A stretch of DNA of 32,321 bases from Pimelobacter sp. (GCA_002698575.1 NZZG01000147.1:1-32321); one strand, 5' to 3'; shown: positions 7,117 through 17,945, numbered from the stretch's first letter. Notes: generated by a model from the letters alone, not told the origin. Numbers and translations: made by a program.

Positions 7117-8601
7117 CTAAACCACCAACGGCCTCGCCGTCGGCGGGATCGGCCTCGGCAGCGTGGTGGAGCCGGTGAGGTGCTGGTCGACCGCGGCGGC
7201 AGCGGCCCGACCCTCCGCGATGGCCCACACGATCAGTGACTGACCACGGCCGCAGTCGCCGGCGGAGAAGACCCCGGGGACCGAGGTCATGTAGTCCTTG
7301 TCGCGCGCGACGTTGCCGCGCTCGTCGAGGTCGACGCCGAGCTGCTCGACGATGCCGGGCTTCTCGGGCCCGACGAAGCCCATCGCGAAGAGCACCAGCT
7401 GGGCCGGGATCTCCCGCTCGGTGCCCTCGATCTCGGTGAGCTTGCCGCCCTCGAAGACGACGTCGACGAGGAGCAGCGCGCGGACGTTGCCGTCCTGGTC
7501 GCCGAGGAACTCCTTGGTGGACACGGCGTACACGCGGTCGCCGCCCTCCTCGTGGGCCGAGGAGACCCGGAACGTCATCGGGTACGTCGGCCACGGCTGC
7601 CCGGCAGGGCGGCTCTCCGGCGGCTCGGGCATGATCTCGAGCTGCGTGACCGAGCGTGCACCGTGCCGGGTGGAGGTGCCGAGGCAGTCGGCACCGGTGT
7701 CGCCGCCGCCGATGATCACGACGTCCTTGTCGGTGGCCATGATCTGCTCCTGGCCGTCGAGCTGCTCGAGACCGAGCGCGGCCCGGTTGGCCTGCGGCAG
7801 GAACTCCATCGCCTGGTGGATGCCGCCGAGCTCCCGGCCCGTGATCGGCAGGTCGCGCGCCTCGGTGGCGCCCATCGCCAGCACCACGGCGTCGTAGCGC
7901 TCGCGGAGCTTGGTGCCGCTGAGGCCGGAGGACTCTGAGCCCACGTCGATGCCGGCACGGAAGACGGTGCCCTCGCGCTTCATCTGGTCCAGGCGACGGT
8001 CGAGGTGTTTCTTCTCCATCTTGAACTCGGGGATGCCGTAGCGCATCAGCCCGCCGATCTGGTCGGCCCGCTCGTAGACGGCGACCGTGTGTCCGGCGCG
8101 GGTGAGCTGCTGGGCGGCGGCCAGTCCGGCCGGGCCGGACCCCACGACCGCGACGGTGCGACCCGAGAGCCACTCCGGCGCCTGCGGGCGCACGTAGCCC
8201 GACTCCCAGGCCTTGTCGATGATCGAGACCTCGACGTTCTTGATCGTCACCGGGTCCTGGTTGATGCCCAGCACGCACGCCGTCTCGCAGGGGGCGGGAC
8301 ACAACCGACCGGTGAACTCCGGGAAGTTGTTGGTGGCGTGCAGACGCTCGATGGCGCCTTCCCAGTCGTCGCGCCAGACCAGGTCGTTCCACTCGGGGAT
8401 GATGTTGCCCAGCGGACACCCCTGGTGGCAGAACGGGATGCCGCAGTCCATGCAGCGTCCGGCCTGCGGGGTGATGATCGGCAGCAGCGCGCGGCCGATG
8501 CCGTCGGGATAGACCTCGTTCCAGTCGTGGATCCGCTCCTCGACCGGTCGACGGGTCGCGACCTCGCGCCCTTCCTTCAGGAATCCCTTGGGGTCAGCCA
8601 T
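7117..8601 (-). CDS. gltD: Glutamate synthase (NADPH) small subunit
   Basis: The beta subunit of GOGAT takes electrons from NADPH through FAD and iron-sulfur clusters to the large subunit, which makes two glutamates from glutamine and 2-oxoglutarate. The 494-residue protein has the N-terminal cysteine sets C50, C53, C58, C62 and C101, C105, C109, the FAD-binding [12 protein letters not shown] (154-165), the NADPH-binding [13 protein letters not shown], and the late FAD contact [19 protein letters not shown]. Its ATG start overlaps the gltB stop by eight bases (ATGGCTGA, 8594-8601), consistent with 1:1 coupled synthesis. Its last bases overlap the probable pyk promoter region. Length is as expected and the chain is intact. 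Confidence 0.97.
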   Translation of the reverse strand: MADPKGFLKEGREVATRRPVEERIHDWNEVYPDGIGRALLPIITPQAGRCMDCGIPFCHQGCPLGNIIPEWNDLVWRDDWEGAIERLHATNNFPEFTGRLCPAPCETACVLGINQDPVTIKNVEVSIIDKAWESGYVRPQAPEWLSGRTVAVVGSGPAGLAAAQQLTRAGHTVAVYERADQIGGLMRYGIPEFKMEKKHLDRRLDQMKREGTVFRAGIDVGSESSGLSGTKLRERYDAVVLAMGATEARDLPITGRELGGIHQAMEFLPQANRAALGLEQLDGQEQIMATDKDVVIIGGGDTGADCLGTSTRHGARSVTQLEIMPEPPESRPAGQPWPTYPMTFRVSSAHEEGGDRVYAVSTKEFLGDQDGNVRALLLVDVVFEGGKLTEIEGTEREIPAQLVLFAMGFVGPEKPGIVEQLGVDLDERGNVARDKDYMTSVPGVFSAGDCGRGQSLIVWAIAEGRAAAAAVDQHLTGSTTLPRPIPPTARPLVV

Positions 8602-11600
8602 GGAGCGCCTCCATCATCGCGTGAGCGGTCTCGTTCTCGTCCAGTCCCTCGGACTCGGCCTTGGCCTTGGCCTCCAGCACGATCCGGTAGTCGCGGGGCA
8701 TCACCTCGGTGAAGCGTCCCAGCGACGACTCCCAGTCGGCCAACAGCTCCTCGGCCACCTGGGACCCGGTCTCCTCGAGGTGCTCGCGCACCATCAGCTG
8801 CAGCTCGTCGGCCGCATCGCCGTGGACCGGGCCGAGCTCGACGAGCTCCTTGTTGACCCGGAACTCCTTCAGGTCCAGGACCCAGGCGACACCGCCGGAC
8901 ATGCCGGCTCCGAAGTTGCGCCCGGTCTTGCCGAGGACGACGACGCGCCCGCCCGTCATGTACTCGCAGCCGTGGTCGCCCACGCCCTCGGTGACGACCC
9001 AGGCCCCCGAGTTGCGGACCGCGAAGCGCTCGCCGACCCCGCCCCGGAGGAAGATCTGGCCGGCGGTCGCACCGTAGGCGATCGTGTTGCCGGCGATGAT
9101 CTGCTGGTTGCTCTCGAACGTCGCGGCCCGGTCGGGTCGTACGACGATGCGCCCGCCGGAGAGACCCTTGCCGACGTAGTCGTTGGCGTCGCCCTCCAGG
9201 CGCAGGGTGATCCCCCGGGGCAGGAACGCCCCGAACGACTGCCCGGCCGAGCCGGTCAACGTGATGTCGATCGTGTTGTCGGGCAGTCCCTCCCCGCCGT
9301 ACTTCTTGGTGAGCTCGTGGCCGAGGATCGTGCCGACCGTGCGGTTGACGTTGCGCACCTTCACCTCGGCGCGCACCTTCTCGCCACGCTCGAGCGCGGG
9401 CTCGGCCAGCGGCACCAGCTCGGTGACGTCCAGGGACCGCTCGAGGCCGTGGTCCTGGCCCTTGGTGTTGCGGCGGTCCTGGTCGGGGAAGGCGTCGGTG
9501 TCGACCTGGTGCAGGATCGGGCTCAGGTCGAGGCCCGAGGCCTTCCAGTGCTTGACCGCGGTGCCCATGTCGAGGCTCGCGACATCGCCGACCGCCTCCT
9601 CGATCGAGCGGTAGCCCAGCTCCGCCAGGATCTCGCGGACCTCCTGGGCGATGTACTCGAAGAAGGTCACGACGTACTCGGCCTTGCCGCTGTAGCGCTC
9701 GCGCAGCACGGGGTTCTGCGTGGCGACGCCCACCGGGCAGGTGTCGAGGTGGCAGACCCGCATCAGGATGCAGCCGGACACGACCAGCGGGGCGGTCGCG
9801 AAGCCGAACTCCTCGGCACCCAGCAGCGCCGCGATGACGACGTCGCGGCCGGTCTTGAGCTGACCGTCGGCCTGTACGACGATCCGGTCGCGCAGCCCGT
9901 TGAGGAGCAGCGTCTGCTGCGTCTCGGCCAGACCGAGCTCCCAGGGGCCTCCGGCGTGCTTGAGCGAGGTCAGCGGCGAGGCGCCCGTGCCGCCGTCGTG
10001 GCCCGAGATGAGCACCACGTCGGCGTGCGCCTTCGAGACGCCGGTCGCGACGGTGCCGACGCCGACCTCGGAGACGAGCTTGACGTGGACGCGCGCCGAC
10101 GGGTTGGCGTTCTTGAGGTCGTGGATCAGCTGCGCGAGGTCCTCGATCGAGTAGATGTCGTGGTGCGGCGGCGGGCTGATCAAGCCCACGCCCGGCGTGG
10201 AGTGCCGGGTCTTGGCCACCCACGGGTAGACCTTGTTGCCGGGCAGCTGGCCACCCTCGCCGGGCTTCGCGCCCTGCGCCATCTTGATCTGGATGTCGTC
10301 GGCGTTGGTGAGGTACTCCGACGTCACCCCGAAACGACCCGAGGCCACCTGCTTGATCGAGCTGCGCCGCTCGGGGTCGTAGAGCCGCTCGGGGTCCTCG
10401 CCGCCCTCACCGGTGTTGGACTTCGCACCGAGCCGGTTCATCGCGATCGCGAGCGTCTCGTGCGCCTCCTTCGAGATGGAGCCGTAGGACATCGCACCGG
10501 TGGAGAAGCGCTTGACGATCTCCGAGACCGGCTCGACCTCCTCGATCGCGATCGGGTCGCGGCCGGTGAGCTCGGCGCCCTTGAAGCGGAACATCCCGCG
10601 CAGCGTCATCAGCGCCGACGACTGGTCGTCGACCGCGGAGGTGTACTGCTTGAAGATGTCGTAGCGCTGGGCGCGCGTGGAGTGCTGGAGGCGGAAGACG
10701 GTCTCGGGGTTGAACAGGTGCGGCTCGCCGTCGCGGCGCCACTGGTACTCCCCGCCGATCTCGAGCTCGCGGTGGGTGGGCAGCACGCCACCACGGGGGT
10801 ACGCCGTGGCGTGGCGCCGGGCGACCTCCTCGGCGATGGTGTCGAGGTCGATCCCGCCCAGCTTGGACGTCGTGCCGGTGAAGTAGGCGTCGACGACCTC
10901 CTGGGAGAGGCCGACGGCCTCGAAGATCTGGGCACCGGTGTAGGAGGCCACGGTGGAGACGCCCATCTTGGACATCACCTTGAGCACCCCCTTGCCCAGT
11001 GCCTTGATCAGGTTCGCGACGGCCGCCTCGGGCTCTGCCTTGACGTAGTAGCCCTCGCGAGCCAGGTCCTCGACCGACTCCATCGCCAGGTACGGGTTGA
11101 CCGCGGCCGCGCCGAAGCCGACCAGCAGGGCCACGTGGTGCACCTCGCGGACGTCGCCGGCCTCGATGAGCAGCCCCACCTGGGTGCGGGTCTTCTCGCG
11201 CACGAGGTGGTGGTGGACCGCCGCGGTCATCAGCAGCGACGGGATCGGTGCCAGGTCGGCGTCGGCGTGCCGGTCGGAGAGCACGATCACGCGCGCACCC
11301 TCGGCGATCGCGGCGCTGACCTCCTCGCAGATCTCGGTGATCCGACTCGCCAGGGCGGCGCCGCCGCCCGAGACGTCGTACAGGCCGCGGGAGACGTGGG
11401 TGATGAACCCGGGCATGTCGCCGTCACGGTTGATGTGGCGGATCTTGGCCAGGTCGTCGTTGGAGATGACCGGGAACGGCAGCACGACCTGGCGGCACGA
11501 CGCCGGCGTGGGCTCCAGGAGGTTGGCCTCCGGCCCGATCGTGCCGTTGAGCGAGGTGACGAGCTCCTCGCGGATCGCGTCCAGCGGCGGGTTGGTCACC

Positions 11601-13153
11601 TGGGCGAAGAGCTGGGTGAAGTAGTCGAACAGCAGCCGGGGCTTGTCGCTGAGCGCGGCGATGGGGGTGTCGGTGCCCATCGAGCCGAGCGGCTCCCCCG
11701 CGGTGTTGGCCATCGGGGTGAGCAGGACCCGCAGCTCTTCCTCGGTGTAGCCGAAGATCTGCTGGCGCCGCGTCACCGAGGCGTGGGTGTGCACGATGTG
11801 CTCGCGGTCGGTGATGTCGTTGAGGTGGATCAGCCCGGCGTGCAGCCACTCGCCGTAGGGGTGCTCCTCGGCGAGCTCGGACTTGACCTCCTCGTCCTCG
11901 ATGATCCGGTGCTCCTCGGTGTCGACGAGGAACATCCGGCCCGGCTGCAGCCGGCCCTTGCGGACGATCGAGGCCGGGTCGAGGTCGAGGACGCCGACCT
12001 CGGAGGCCAGCACGACCAGGCCGTCGTCGGTGACCCAGTAGCGCGAGGGCCGCAGGCCGTTGCGGTCGAGCACCGCACCGATCTGGGAGCCGTCGGTGAA
12101 GACCACGCAGGCGGGTCCGTCCCACGGCTCCATCATCGCGGAGTGGAAGGAGTAGAAGTCGCGGCGCTGCTGGTCCATCTCGGTGTGGTTCTCCCACGCC
12201 TCCGGGATCATCATCAGCACGGCGTGGGGCAGGCTGCGCCCGCCCATGTGCAGCAGCTCGAGCACCTCGTCGAAGGATGCGGAGTCGGAGGCACCCTCGG
12301 TGCAGATCGGGTAGAGACGCTCCAGCTCGCCGGGGATGAGGTCGGAGTCGAGCAGCGCCTCACGAGCCCGCATCCAGTTGCGGTTGCCCTTGACCGTGTT
12401 GATCTCACCGTTGTGGGCGATGAACCGGAACGGGTGGGACAGCGGCCAGCTCGGGAACGTGTTGGTCGAGAAGCGCGAGTGCACCACGGCCATCGCCGAG
12501 GCGACCCGCTCGTCGACGAGGTCGGGAAAGAAGTTGTCGAGCTGGTCGGTGGTGAGCATGCCCTTGTAGGCGAGCGTGCGCGAGGACAGCGACGGGAAGT
12601 ACACGTCGGTCTCGCGCTCGGCGCGCTTGCGCAGGCAGAACGCCAGACGCTCCAGGCCCATCCCGGTCAGCCGCTGGCCGGAGGAGGCGACGAAGAGCTG
12701 GCTGAAGACCGGCATCACCGAGCGCGCGGCCGCTCCGAGGATCTCGGGATCGGTGGGGACCTCGCGCCAGCCGACGACGCTGAGGCCCTCCTCCGCGGCG
12801 ATCTCCTCGACCCGCGCGCGGGTCGCGGCGACGTGGTCGGCGTCACCGGGCAGGAAGGCCATCCCGACGGCGTACGACGCGGGGGCGGGCAGCTCGAAGC
12901 CGGCATCGGCCGCGACGTCGCGCAGGAACGCGTCGGGGACCTGCATGAGGATTCCCGCTCCGTCACCGGAGTTGGGCTCGGCGCCCGCAGCACCACGGTG
13001 GTCGAGGTTGCGCAGCGCCGTGAGGGCCTTGGCCACGATGTCGTGGGAGGCCTCTCCGGTCAGCGTGGCGACGAAGGCGACACCGCAGGCATCGTGCTCG
13101 TTGGCCGGGTCATAGAGCCCTTGGACTGGCGGGAACGCGTGCGGATACGGCAC
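8594..13153 (-). CDS. gltB: Glutamate synthase large subunit
   Basis: The alpha subunit of GOGAT hydrolyses glutamine in an N-terminal Ntn-type amidotransferase domain and channels ammonia to the FMN/3Fe-4S synthase domain, where 2-oxoglutarate becomes glutamate. I start at the GTG at 13153: GGGAG lies seven bases upstream (13161-13165), and this gives [19 protein letters not shown], placing nucleophile Cys23 ([10 protein letters not shown]) behind a typical short propeptide. A longer frame to 13216 has no such support. The 1519-residue chain also shows [13 protein letters not shown], the FMN barrel with [17 protein letters not shown], the cluster region [19 protein letters not shown], and the C-terminal beta-helix. 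It heads the gltB-gltD operon. Cys23 must be unmasked by autocleavage, as known for the family. Confidence 0.97.
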   Translation of the reverse strand: MPYPHAFPPVQGLYDPANEHDACGVAFVATLTGEASHDIVAKALTALRNLDHRGAAGAEPNSGDGAGILMQVPDAFLRDVAADAGFELPAPASYAVGMAFLPGDADHVAATRARVEEIAAEEGLSVVGWREVPTDPEILGAAARSVMPVFSQLFVASSGQRLTGMGLERLAFCLRKRAERETDVYFPSLSSRTLAYKGMLTTDQLDNFFPDLVDERVASAMAVVHSRFSTNTFPSWPLSHPFRFIAHNGEINTVKGNRNWMRAREALLDSDLIPGELERLYPICTEGASDSASFDEVLELLHMGGRSLPHAVLMMIPEAWENHTEMDQQRRDFYSFHSAMMEPWDGPACVVFTDGSQIGAVLDRNGLRPSRYWVTDDGLVVLASEVGVLDLDPASIVRKGRLQPGRMFLVDTEEHRIIEDEEVKSELAEEHPYGEWLHAGLIHLNDITDREHIVHTHASVTRRQQIFGYTEEELRVLLTPMANTAGEPLGSMGTDTPIAALSDKPRLLFDYFTQLFAQVTNPPLDAIREELVTSLNGTIGPEANLLEPTPASCRQVVLPFPVISNDDLAKIRHINRDGDMPGFITHVSRGLYDVSGGGAALASRITEICEEVSAAIAEGARVIVLSDRHADADLAPIPSLLMTAAVHHHLVREKTRTQVGLLIEAGDVREVHHVALLVGFGAAAVNPYLAMESVEDLAREGYYVKAEPEAAVANLIKALGKGVLKVMSKMGVSTVASYTGAQIFEAVGLSQEVVDAYFTGTTSKLGGIDLDTIAEEVARRHATAYPRGGVLPTHRELEIGGEYQWRRDGEPHLFNPETVFRLQHSTRAQRYDIFKQYTSAVDDQSSALMTLRGMFRFKGAELTGRDPIAIEEVEPVSEIVKRFSTGAMSYGSISKEAHETLAIAMNRLGAKSNTGEGGEDPERLYDPERRSSIKQVASGRFGVTSEYLTNADDIQIKMAQGAKPGEGGQLPGNKVYPWVAKTRHSTPGVGLISPPPHHDIYSIEDLAQLIHDLKNANPSARVHVKLVSEVGVGTVATGVSKAHADVVLISGHDGGTGASPLTSLKHAGGPWELGLAETQQTLLLNGLRDRIVVQADGQLKTGRDVVIAALLGAEEFGFATAPLVVSGCILMRVCHLDTCPVGVATQNPVLRERYSGKAEYVVTFFEYIAQEVREILAELGYRSIEEAVGDVASLDMGTAVKHWKASGLDLSPILHQVDTDAFPDQDRRNTKGQDHGLERSLDVTELVPLAEPALERGEKVRAEVKVRNVNRTVGTILGHELTKKYGGEGLPDNTIDITLTGSAGQSFGAFLPRGITLRLEGDANDYVGKGLSGGRIVVRPDRAATFESNQQIIAGNTIAYGATAGQIFLRGGVGERFAVRNSGAWVVTEGVGDHGCEYMTGGRVVVLGKTGRNFGAGMSGGVAWVLDLKEFRVNKELVELGPVHGDAADELQLMVREHLEETGSQVAEELLADWESSLGRFTEVMPRDYRIVLEAKAKAESEGLDENETAHAMMEALHG

Positions 13154-13261
13154 TGGTGTTCTCCCGTCGGCGTCGGTTGCGGCCGTGCTGCCCCTGATGG
13201 GGCGGACCGGCGGCAACGGTGGGTCGCAGGGGACAACGTTGGCCCACGCGGCGGAAGCCCG

Positions 13262-13304
13262 AGATTACCACCGGGTTACTTCGGGCGTGGCCCCGAACCC
13301 CGGT
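13262..13304 (-). promoter_or_regulatory. Candidate gltB promoter with hairpin over the -35 region
   Basis: The gap 13154-13328 between lgt and gltB holds a good -10, TAATCT (13262-13267, minus strand), about 108 bases before the gltB start. Immediately upstream a two-part stem covers the -35 position: ACCGGG (13270-13275) pairs with CCCGGT (13299-13304), and TTCGGG (13280-13285) with CCCGAA (13292-13297), with a six-base loop. On the minus strand GTAAC-n6-GTAAT overlaps the -10, partly like a GlnR half-site pair. No TTGACA-like -35 is present, so an activator is plausible. The hairpin might instead end the lgt transcript. Confidence 0.4.
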
Positions 13305-13328
13305 GATGGACACCTCGCCGGTCCTGCG

Positions 13329-14399
13329 TCAGGTGCGCTCGGGCTCCACGTCCGAGTCGACGCCGGAGCCCGCGGGTGGGTCGCCCTGCGCCGAGACCCG
13401 GGTCTCGTCGTCCTCGGCGTCCTCGGCGTCCGCGGCGTCCACCTCGGTGGCGTCCACCTCGGCGGCGACCTCATCGCCGGTCGGCTCGGCGTCGGGACCG
13501 AAACCGGGCCGGAAGACGTCGTCCTCGCGCCCGGGGTGGCGCTTGCTGCTCCACACGAAGTAGGCCGCTGCCGAAACGAAGAGCACGATCGAGGTCCACA
13601 CGTTGAAGCGCAGGCCCCCGACGTCGCTGAGCTCGACGGAGTCGATGCGCAGGTCCTCGATCCAGCCGCGACCCAGGGTGTAGCCCATGACGTAGAGCGC
13701 CATCACCCGGCCGAACCCGAGCTTGAAGCGCCGGTCGGCCCAGACCAGGATCGCGAAGACGCCCAGGCTCCACAGGAACTCGTACAGGAAGGTCGGGTGG
13801 AACGTCGTGCCCGCTGGGAAGTCGAGACCGCCGGGATAGTTCTCCGGGTCGATCTCGAGGCCCCAGGGGAGGTCGGTCGGCTTGCCGTAGAGCTCCTGGT
13901 TGAACCAGTTGCCCCAGCGGCCGATCGCCTGGGCGACGATCACGCCCGGGGCCAGGGAGTCCAGCATCGGCAGCAGCTTGATCCCCTTGCGTCGAGCACC
14001 GACGTAGATGCCGACGGCGCCCAGGGCGACGGCACCCCAGATGCCCAGCCCGCCCTGCCAGACGTAGAGCGCCTCGATCGGGGACTTGCCCTCGCCGAAG
14101 TACAGGCCCGAGTCGGTGGCCACGTGGTAGAGCCGGGCACCGACGAGGCCGAACGGGATCGCCCACACCGCGAGGTCCTGCACGTCTCCGGCACGCCCAC
14201 CGCGGGCGATCCAGCGTCGCTCGCCGATGTAGATGGCGACGATGATGCCCAGGATGATCGACAAGGCGTAGCCGCGGATCGGGATGCTGCCCAGGTACCA
14301 GACTCCCGAGGAGGGGCTGGGGATCGACAGCGCGGTCAGTCCCGGCAGGGCGGAGAGTCCGGAGAGCCCGGTGAGGCCGGAGAGGCTGGTCAGGGTCAC
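13329..14399 (-). CDS. lgt: Prolipoprotein diacylglyceryl transferase
   Basis: It transfers diacylglycerol from phosphatidylglycerol to the lipobox cysteine of prolipoproteins in the cytoplasmic membrane. The 356-residue protein has SIPSPSSGVWYLGSIPIRGYA near the N-terminus (25-45, with the essential arginine of the IRGYA segment), YHV (91-93), the Lgt signature GRWGNWFNQELYG (160-172), HPTFLYE (201-207) and about seven membrane segments. Start: the GTG at 14399 lies one base after the stop of the SCO1-like gene; the longer upstream frame is rejected. Residues 4-24 form an odd Leu-Ser-Gly repeat before the conserved core. The last ~60 residues are an acidic, low-complexity cytoplasmic tail, common in actinobacterial Lgt. 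The preceding gene encodes a predicted substrate. Confidence 0.95.
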   Translation of the reverse strand: MTLTSLSGLTGLSGLSALPGLTALSIPSPSSGVWYLGSIPIRGYALSIILGIIVAIYIGERRWIARGGRAGDVQDLAVWAIPFGLVGARLYHVATDSGLYFGEGKSPIEALYVWQGGLGIWGAVALGAVGIYVGARRKGIKLLPMLDSLAPGVIVAQAIGRWGNWFNQELYGKPTDLPWGLEIDPENYPGGLDFPAGTTFHPTFLYEFLWSLGVFAILVWADRRFKLGFGRVMALYVMGYTLGRGWIEDLRIDSVELSDVGGLRFNVWTSIVLFVSAAAYFVWSSKRHPGREDDVFRPGFGPDAEPTGDEVAAEVDATEVDAADAEDAEDDETRVSAQGDPPAGSGVDSDVEPERT

Positions 14400-14400
14400 G

Positions 14401-15018
14401 TCAGGAGTCCTCGAGGAGCGTGTGGATGTCGGAGGCGAACTGGGCCGGAGTGGTGTCCTGACTCCAGTAGATCGGGGCCTCGTCGGCGGTGTCGACCCCG
14501 AGGACCTGGGTCGTGTGTCCACCAGGGTCGTCGCGGTCGATCCCCACCGCGAGGGAGCGGCCCACCTCGACGATCGTGTCGAAGTCGGAGGTGGCGCCGA
14601 TGAAGGAGCGGTCGAAGGTGTCCAGGTAGTCGCGGATGACCTGCGGCGTGTCGTGGTCGGGGTCGCTGGTGACCATCACGACGTCGACCTGGGAGCGGTC
14701 GTCGTCGTCGAGGCGCGTCAGGGCCGAGGCGAGGTGGCTCAGCACCGCCGGGCAGACGTCCTCGCACCGGGTGTAGCCGAAGAAGACCATGGTCAGCCGC
14801 TTGTCGGTGTCGGCAGCGAGCGAGAAGGCGTCACCGTCGGTGTCGACCAGGTCGACGTCGGGCACGGTGTACGGGGAGTCGAGGGGACGCCCGGAGAACG
14901 GAACGTCGGCCTCGCCGCCGCACGCCGTCAGCGCCAGCAGCAGGGTCGCCGCGGCGACGACCAGCCTCCGCCTCCCGGGGAGCCCGGGGCGTCCTGAGCG
15001 GGCCCGGGGGTCACGCAC
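14401..15018 (-). CDS. SCO1/SenC/PrrC family lipoprotein
   Basis: This is a thioredoxin-fold protein of the family that delivers copper to cytochrome c oxidase or acts as a thiol oxidoreductase outside the membrane. The 205-residue chain has a basic N-terminus, a hydrophobic segment and a lipobox ending LTAC (Cys33), so it should be anchored to the outer face of the membrane. The metal/thiol motif CEDVC is at 85-89 (RCEDVCP) and the distal histidine is H168 (GGHTTQV), matching the CxxxC...H pattern of SCO1. Its GTG start overlaps the trpA stop by eight bases (15011-15018). lgt follows after a single base. No oxidase genes are nearby, so the copper role is inferred from the motif. Confidence 0.88.
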   Translation of the reverse strand: MRDPRARSGRPGLPGRRRLVVAAATLLLALTACGGEADVPFSGRPLDSPYTVPDVDLVDTDGDAFSLAADTDKRLTMVFFGYTRCEDVCPAVLSHLASALTRLDDDDRSQVDVVMVTSDPDHDTPQVIRDYLDTFDRSFIGATSDFDTIVEVGRSLAVGIDRDDPGGHTTQVLGVDTADEAPIYWSQDTTPAQFASDIHTLLEDS

Positions 15019-15820
15019 CGCGACGCACTCCCTCGGCCAGGTCCTCGGTCAGCGCCGACAGCGCCCGCAGCCCGGCGGCCCGGTCGTCGGGGTGGTCTAG
15101 GAGCGTGCGGACGAAGGCGGAGCCGACGATGGCGGCATCGGCGTACGAGGCGACCTCGGCGGCCTGGTCCCCGTTGCTGATCCCGAGGCCGACCCCGACG
15201 GGCAGGTCGGTCACCGCCTTGGTGCGCGCGACGAGCGGGCCGGCGAGCTCGCTGCTGCTCGCTCGGGCACCGGTGACCCCCATGACGGCCGTGGCGTAGA
15301 CGAACCCGCGACACTGGGCGACGGTCATCGCGAGGCGTTCCTCGGTCGACGACGGGGCGACGAGGAAGACCTTGTCCAGGTCGTGCGCATCGGCTGCGGC
15401 GATCCACTCGGGAGCGAAGTCGGGGGTGAGGTCGGGAGTGATCAGCCCCGCTCCCCCGGCACCGGCGAGGTCGGCGGCGAAGCGCTCCACGCCGTACCGC
15501 TCGACGGGGTTCCAGTAGGTCATCACCAGCGTCGGGGTGCCGGTGGCGGCCACGGCCTCGACCGTGCGCAGGACGTCGGTGGTGCGGAACCCGGCCTCGA
15601 GCGCCTGCTGAGCCGCGGCCTGGACCGTCGGTCCGTCCATCACGGGGTCGCTGTAGGGAAGCCCCACCTCGATGACGTCGCACCCGGCCGCGACCATGGC
15701 CTGCAGGGCCTCGATGCCGCCCGCGACGTCCGGGAACCCGGCCGGCAGGTACCCCACCAGCGCGGCACGGCCGTCGGCGCGCGCCTTCTCGAAGGCGTTC
15801 GCCACGCTGTGGCTGCTCAC
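15011..15820 (-). CDS. trpA: Tryptophan synthase alpha chain
   Basis: It cleaves indole-3-glycerol phosphate to indole and glyceraldehyde 3-phosphate and passes indole to TrpB. The 269-residue TIM barrel has the catalytic pair E51 ([11 protein letters not shown]) and D62 (MDGPTVQ), and the phosphate-binding region [11 protein letters not shown]. Start: GTG at 15820 overlaps the trpB stop as GTGA (15817-15820) and yields [20 protein letters not shown]; the frame extending to 15940 runs inside trpB and is rejected. The trpB-trpA overlap fits the tight complex of the two chains. Downstream it overlaps the SCO1-like gene by eight bases, so an unrelated lipoprotein gene is translated in the same chain of coupled genes. 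Confidence 0.97.
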   Translation of the reverse strand: MSSHSVANAFEKARADGRAALVGYLPAGFPDVAGGIEALQAMVAAGCDVIEVGLPYSDPVMDGPTVQAAAQQALEAGFRTTDVLRTVEAVAATGTPTLVMTYWNPVERYGVERFAADLAGAGGAGLITPDLTPDFAPEWIAAADAHDLDKVFLVAPSSTEERLAMTVAQCRGFVYATAVMGVTGARASSSELAGPLVARTKAVTDLPVGVGLGISNGDQAAEVASYADAAIVGSAFVRTLLDHPDDRAAGLRALSALTEDLAEGVRRGA

Positions 15821-17082
15821 GAGGCCGGCCCGCCCGTCTCTCCCTGGGGCTGCCCCAGGGAGAACCACTCCAGGGCGGTCTCCATGTCCTTGTCGCCGCG
15901 ACCGGAGAGGTTGATCAGGATGGTGGCGTCGGGACCGCATTCGGCGAGGAGCCGCGGCGCGTCACGCAGGGCACCCGCGATCGCGTGGGCACTCTCGATC
16001 GCGGGGATGATGCCCTCGGTGCGACTGAGCAGGGCCATGGCCTCCATCGCCTCGGTGTCGGTGACCGGCGTGTACGACGCCCGCCCCACCCGGGCCAGGT
16101 GGGCGTGCTGCGGCCCGACACCGGGGTAGTCCAGCCCGGCCGAGATGGAGTGCGACTCGACGGTCTGACCGTCCTCGTCCTGCAGCACGAAGGTGCGGGC
16201 CCCGTGGAGCACGCCGCTGTCGCCGGCGTGGATGGTCGCGGCGTGGCGACCCGTCTCGACGCCGTCCCCGCCCGGCTCGTAGCCCCAGACCCGCACGTCC
16301 GGGTCCGCGAGGAAGGCCTGGAAGAGCCCGATCGCGTTGGACCCCCCGCCCACGCACGCCGCGATGGCATCGGGCAGCCGGCCGATCTGCGCCAGGCACT
16401 GGGCCCGGGCCTCGTCCCCGATCCCCCGCGCGAAGTCGCGCACCATGCTGGGGAACGGGTGCGGACCAGCGGCGGTGCCGAACAGGTAGGCGGTGTGGTC
16501 GACGCTGGCGACCCAGTCGCGCAGCGCCTCGTTGATCGCGTCCTTGAGCGTGGCGCTGCCGGAGTCGACGGTGACCACCGTGGCGCCCAGCAGCTGCATG
16601 CGGGCGACGTTGAGGGCCTGACGCTTCGCGTCGACGGCGCCCATGTAGACGGTGCAGTCGAGCCCGAAGTACGCGGCCGCGGTCGCGCTGGCGACACCGT
16701 GCTGGCCGGCGCCGGTCTCGGCGATCACGCGCTGCTTGCCCATCCGCTTGGTCAGCAGCGCCTGGCCCAGGACGTTGCGGATCTTGTGGGCGCCGGTGTG
16801 GTTGAGGTCCTCCCGCTTCAGCAGCACCCGGACCCCGACCTGCTCGCTGAGGCGCTCGGCGAGGTAGAGCGGGCTGGGCAGGTTGGCGTAGTCGCGCAGG
16901 ATGGCGTCGAACTCGGCGCCGAAGGCCGGGTCCGCGGCAGCGTCGTGCCAGGCGTCGGTGAGCTCGTCGAGGGCGGCGATCAGCGCCTCGGGCATGAACC
17001 GCCCGCCGAAGTCGCCGAACCAGCCCCTCTCGTCCGCCCCGAAGGCGTCGATGGTCGTGTCCTGCACGCCGCCAGCCGTCAT
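15817..17082 (-). CDS. trpB: Tryptophan synthase beta chain
   Basis: This PLP enzyme condenses indole with L-serine to give tryptophan. The 421-residue protein has [14 protein letters not shown] near the start (21-34), the PLP lysine K100 in [20 protein letters not shown], the phosphate loop GGGSNAIG, and the C-terminal SGRGDKD. It is TrpB1 type (partnered with TrpA) in length and motifs. The ATG overlaps the trpC stop as ATGA (17079-17082), and the gene overlaps trpA by four bases, so trpC-trpB-trpA form one coupled unit. Confidence 0.97.
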   Translation of the reverse strand: MTAGGVQDTTIDAFGADERGWFGDFGGRFMPEALIAALDELTDAWHDAAADPAFGAEFDAILRDYANLPSPLYLAERLSEQVGVRVLLKREDLNHTGAHKIRNVLGQALLTKRMGKQRVIAETGAGQHGVASATAAAYFGLDCTVYMGAVDAKRQALNVARMQLLGATVVTVDSGSATLKDAINEALRDWVASVDHTAYLFGTAAGPHPFPSMVRDFARGIGDEARAQCLAQIGRLPDAIAACVGGGSNAIGLFQAFLADPDVRVWGYEPGGDGVETGRHAATIHAGDSGVLHGARTFVLQDEDGQTVESHSISAGLDYPGVGPQHAHLARVGRASYTPVTDTEAMEAMALLSRTEGIIPAIESAHAIAGALRDAPRLLAECGPDATILINLSGRGDKDMETALEWFSLGQPQGETGGPAS

Positions 17083-17882
17083 GCCTGCGCTCCTGTCGTG
17101 AGTCCTGTCAGTCCCGTCATGCCGGCCACCGCTGCCCGCGGGGCTCCGTCCTTGACCAGGGCCTCGCCGACCAGCACCGCCCGGGCGCCCTGAGCGACGA
17201 AGCGCGCCACGTCGTCCCGGTCGGTGATGCCCGACTCGGCGACCGCGACGCGGTCGTCCGGGAGCAGGGGCACCAGGCGCCCGAAGGTGTCGTTGTCGAC
17301 GGCCAGCGTCTTGAGGTTGCGCGCGTTGACGCCGATCAGCTCGGCGCCCAGGGCGACGGCCCGCTCGGTCTCGGGCTCGTCGTGCACCTCGACGAGCACG
17401 GTCAGGCCGAGCTCACGCGCCTCGTCGTGCAGGCGGCGCAACCGGTCGTCGTCCAGGGCGGCCACGATCAGCAGGGCGAGGTCGGCTCCGGCGGCACGGG
17501 CCTCGACGAGCTGGTAGGTCTCGACGATGAAGTCCTTGCGCAGCAGGGGGACGTCGACGGCCGCACGCACGGCGTACAGGTCGGCGAGGCTGCCGCCGAA
17601 GCGGCGCTCCTCGGTCAGGACGCTGATCGCGGCGGCTCCGCCGGCGGCGTACTCGACCGCGAGGGCGGCCGGGTCGGGGATCTCGGCCAGGTCGCCCTTG
17701 CTGGGACTGCGTCGCTTGACCTCGGCGATGACGCTCGAGCCGGGTGCGCGCAGGTGTGGCATCGGGTCACGTGGGGGCGGCGCGTCGGCCAGCGCCGCGC
17801 GGACGTCGGCCAGCGGCCGGTCGGCTTCGCGTCGCGCGAGGTCGATCCGGACTCCGTCGACGATGTCGTCGAGCACGGACAC
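17079..17882 (-). CDS. trpC: Indole-3-glycerol phosphate synthase
   Basis: It closes the indole ring of 1-(2-carboxyphenylamino)-1-deoxyribulose 5-phosphate. The 267-residue barrel has [13 protein letters not shown] (51-63), [12 protein letters not shown] (86-97), LLRKDFIV with catalytic K116, VEVHDE (164-169), IGVNARNL (183-190) and AESGI (215-219). Start: GTG at 17882 has GAGGAG five bases upstream (17888-17893); a longer open frame to 18416 crosses the divergent gene and is not used. No separate trpF is present next to it; PriA, encoded further on in this window, can supply that activity. The C-terminus ends in a short [10 protein letters not shown] run. The leader carries CCAGTCCA repeats. 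Confidence 0.96.
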   Translation of the reverse strand: MSVLDDIVDGVRIDLARREADRPLADVRAALADAPPPRDPMPHLRAPGSSVIAEVKRRSPSKGDLAEIPDPAALAVEYAAGGAAAISVLTEERRFGGSLADLYAVRAAVDVPLLRKDFIVETYQLVEARAAGADLALLIVAALDDDRLRRLHDEARELGLTVLVEVHDEPETERAVALGAELIGVNARNLKTLAVDNDTFGRLVPLLPDDRVAVAESGITDRDDVARFVAQGARAVLVGEALVKDGAPRAAVAGMTGLTGLTTGAQA

Positions 17883-17909
17883 GACTGCTCCTCGCTGAGG
17901 CTGGGCGGG

Positions 17910-17945
17910 TGGACTGGACTGGTGGACTGGGCTGGTTTGGACTGG
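17910..17945. repeat. Four copies of TGGACTGG in the trpC leader
   Basis: TGGACTGG (plus strand) occurs at 17910, 17915 (overlapping), 17923 and 17938, giving a C-rich, G-poor CCAGTCCA series in the RNA leader of trpC, 17 bases before its Shine-Dalgarno. No leader peptide with tryptophan codons was found on the trpC strand. It might serve transcript-level control such as Rho loading, or be a neutral repeat. Confidence 0.6.

Noticed and set aside
8588..13306. Uninterrupted plus-strand frame of 1572 codons opposite gltB
   Set aside because: It mirrors the codon periodicity of gltB, is His/Asp/Arg/Val-rich, has no recognisable domain, and runs past both gltB ends. It is a typical high-GC antisense shadow.
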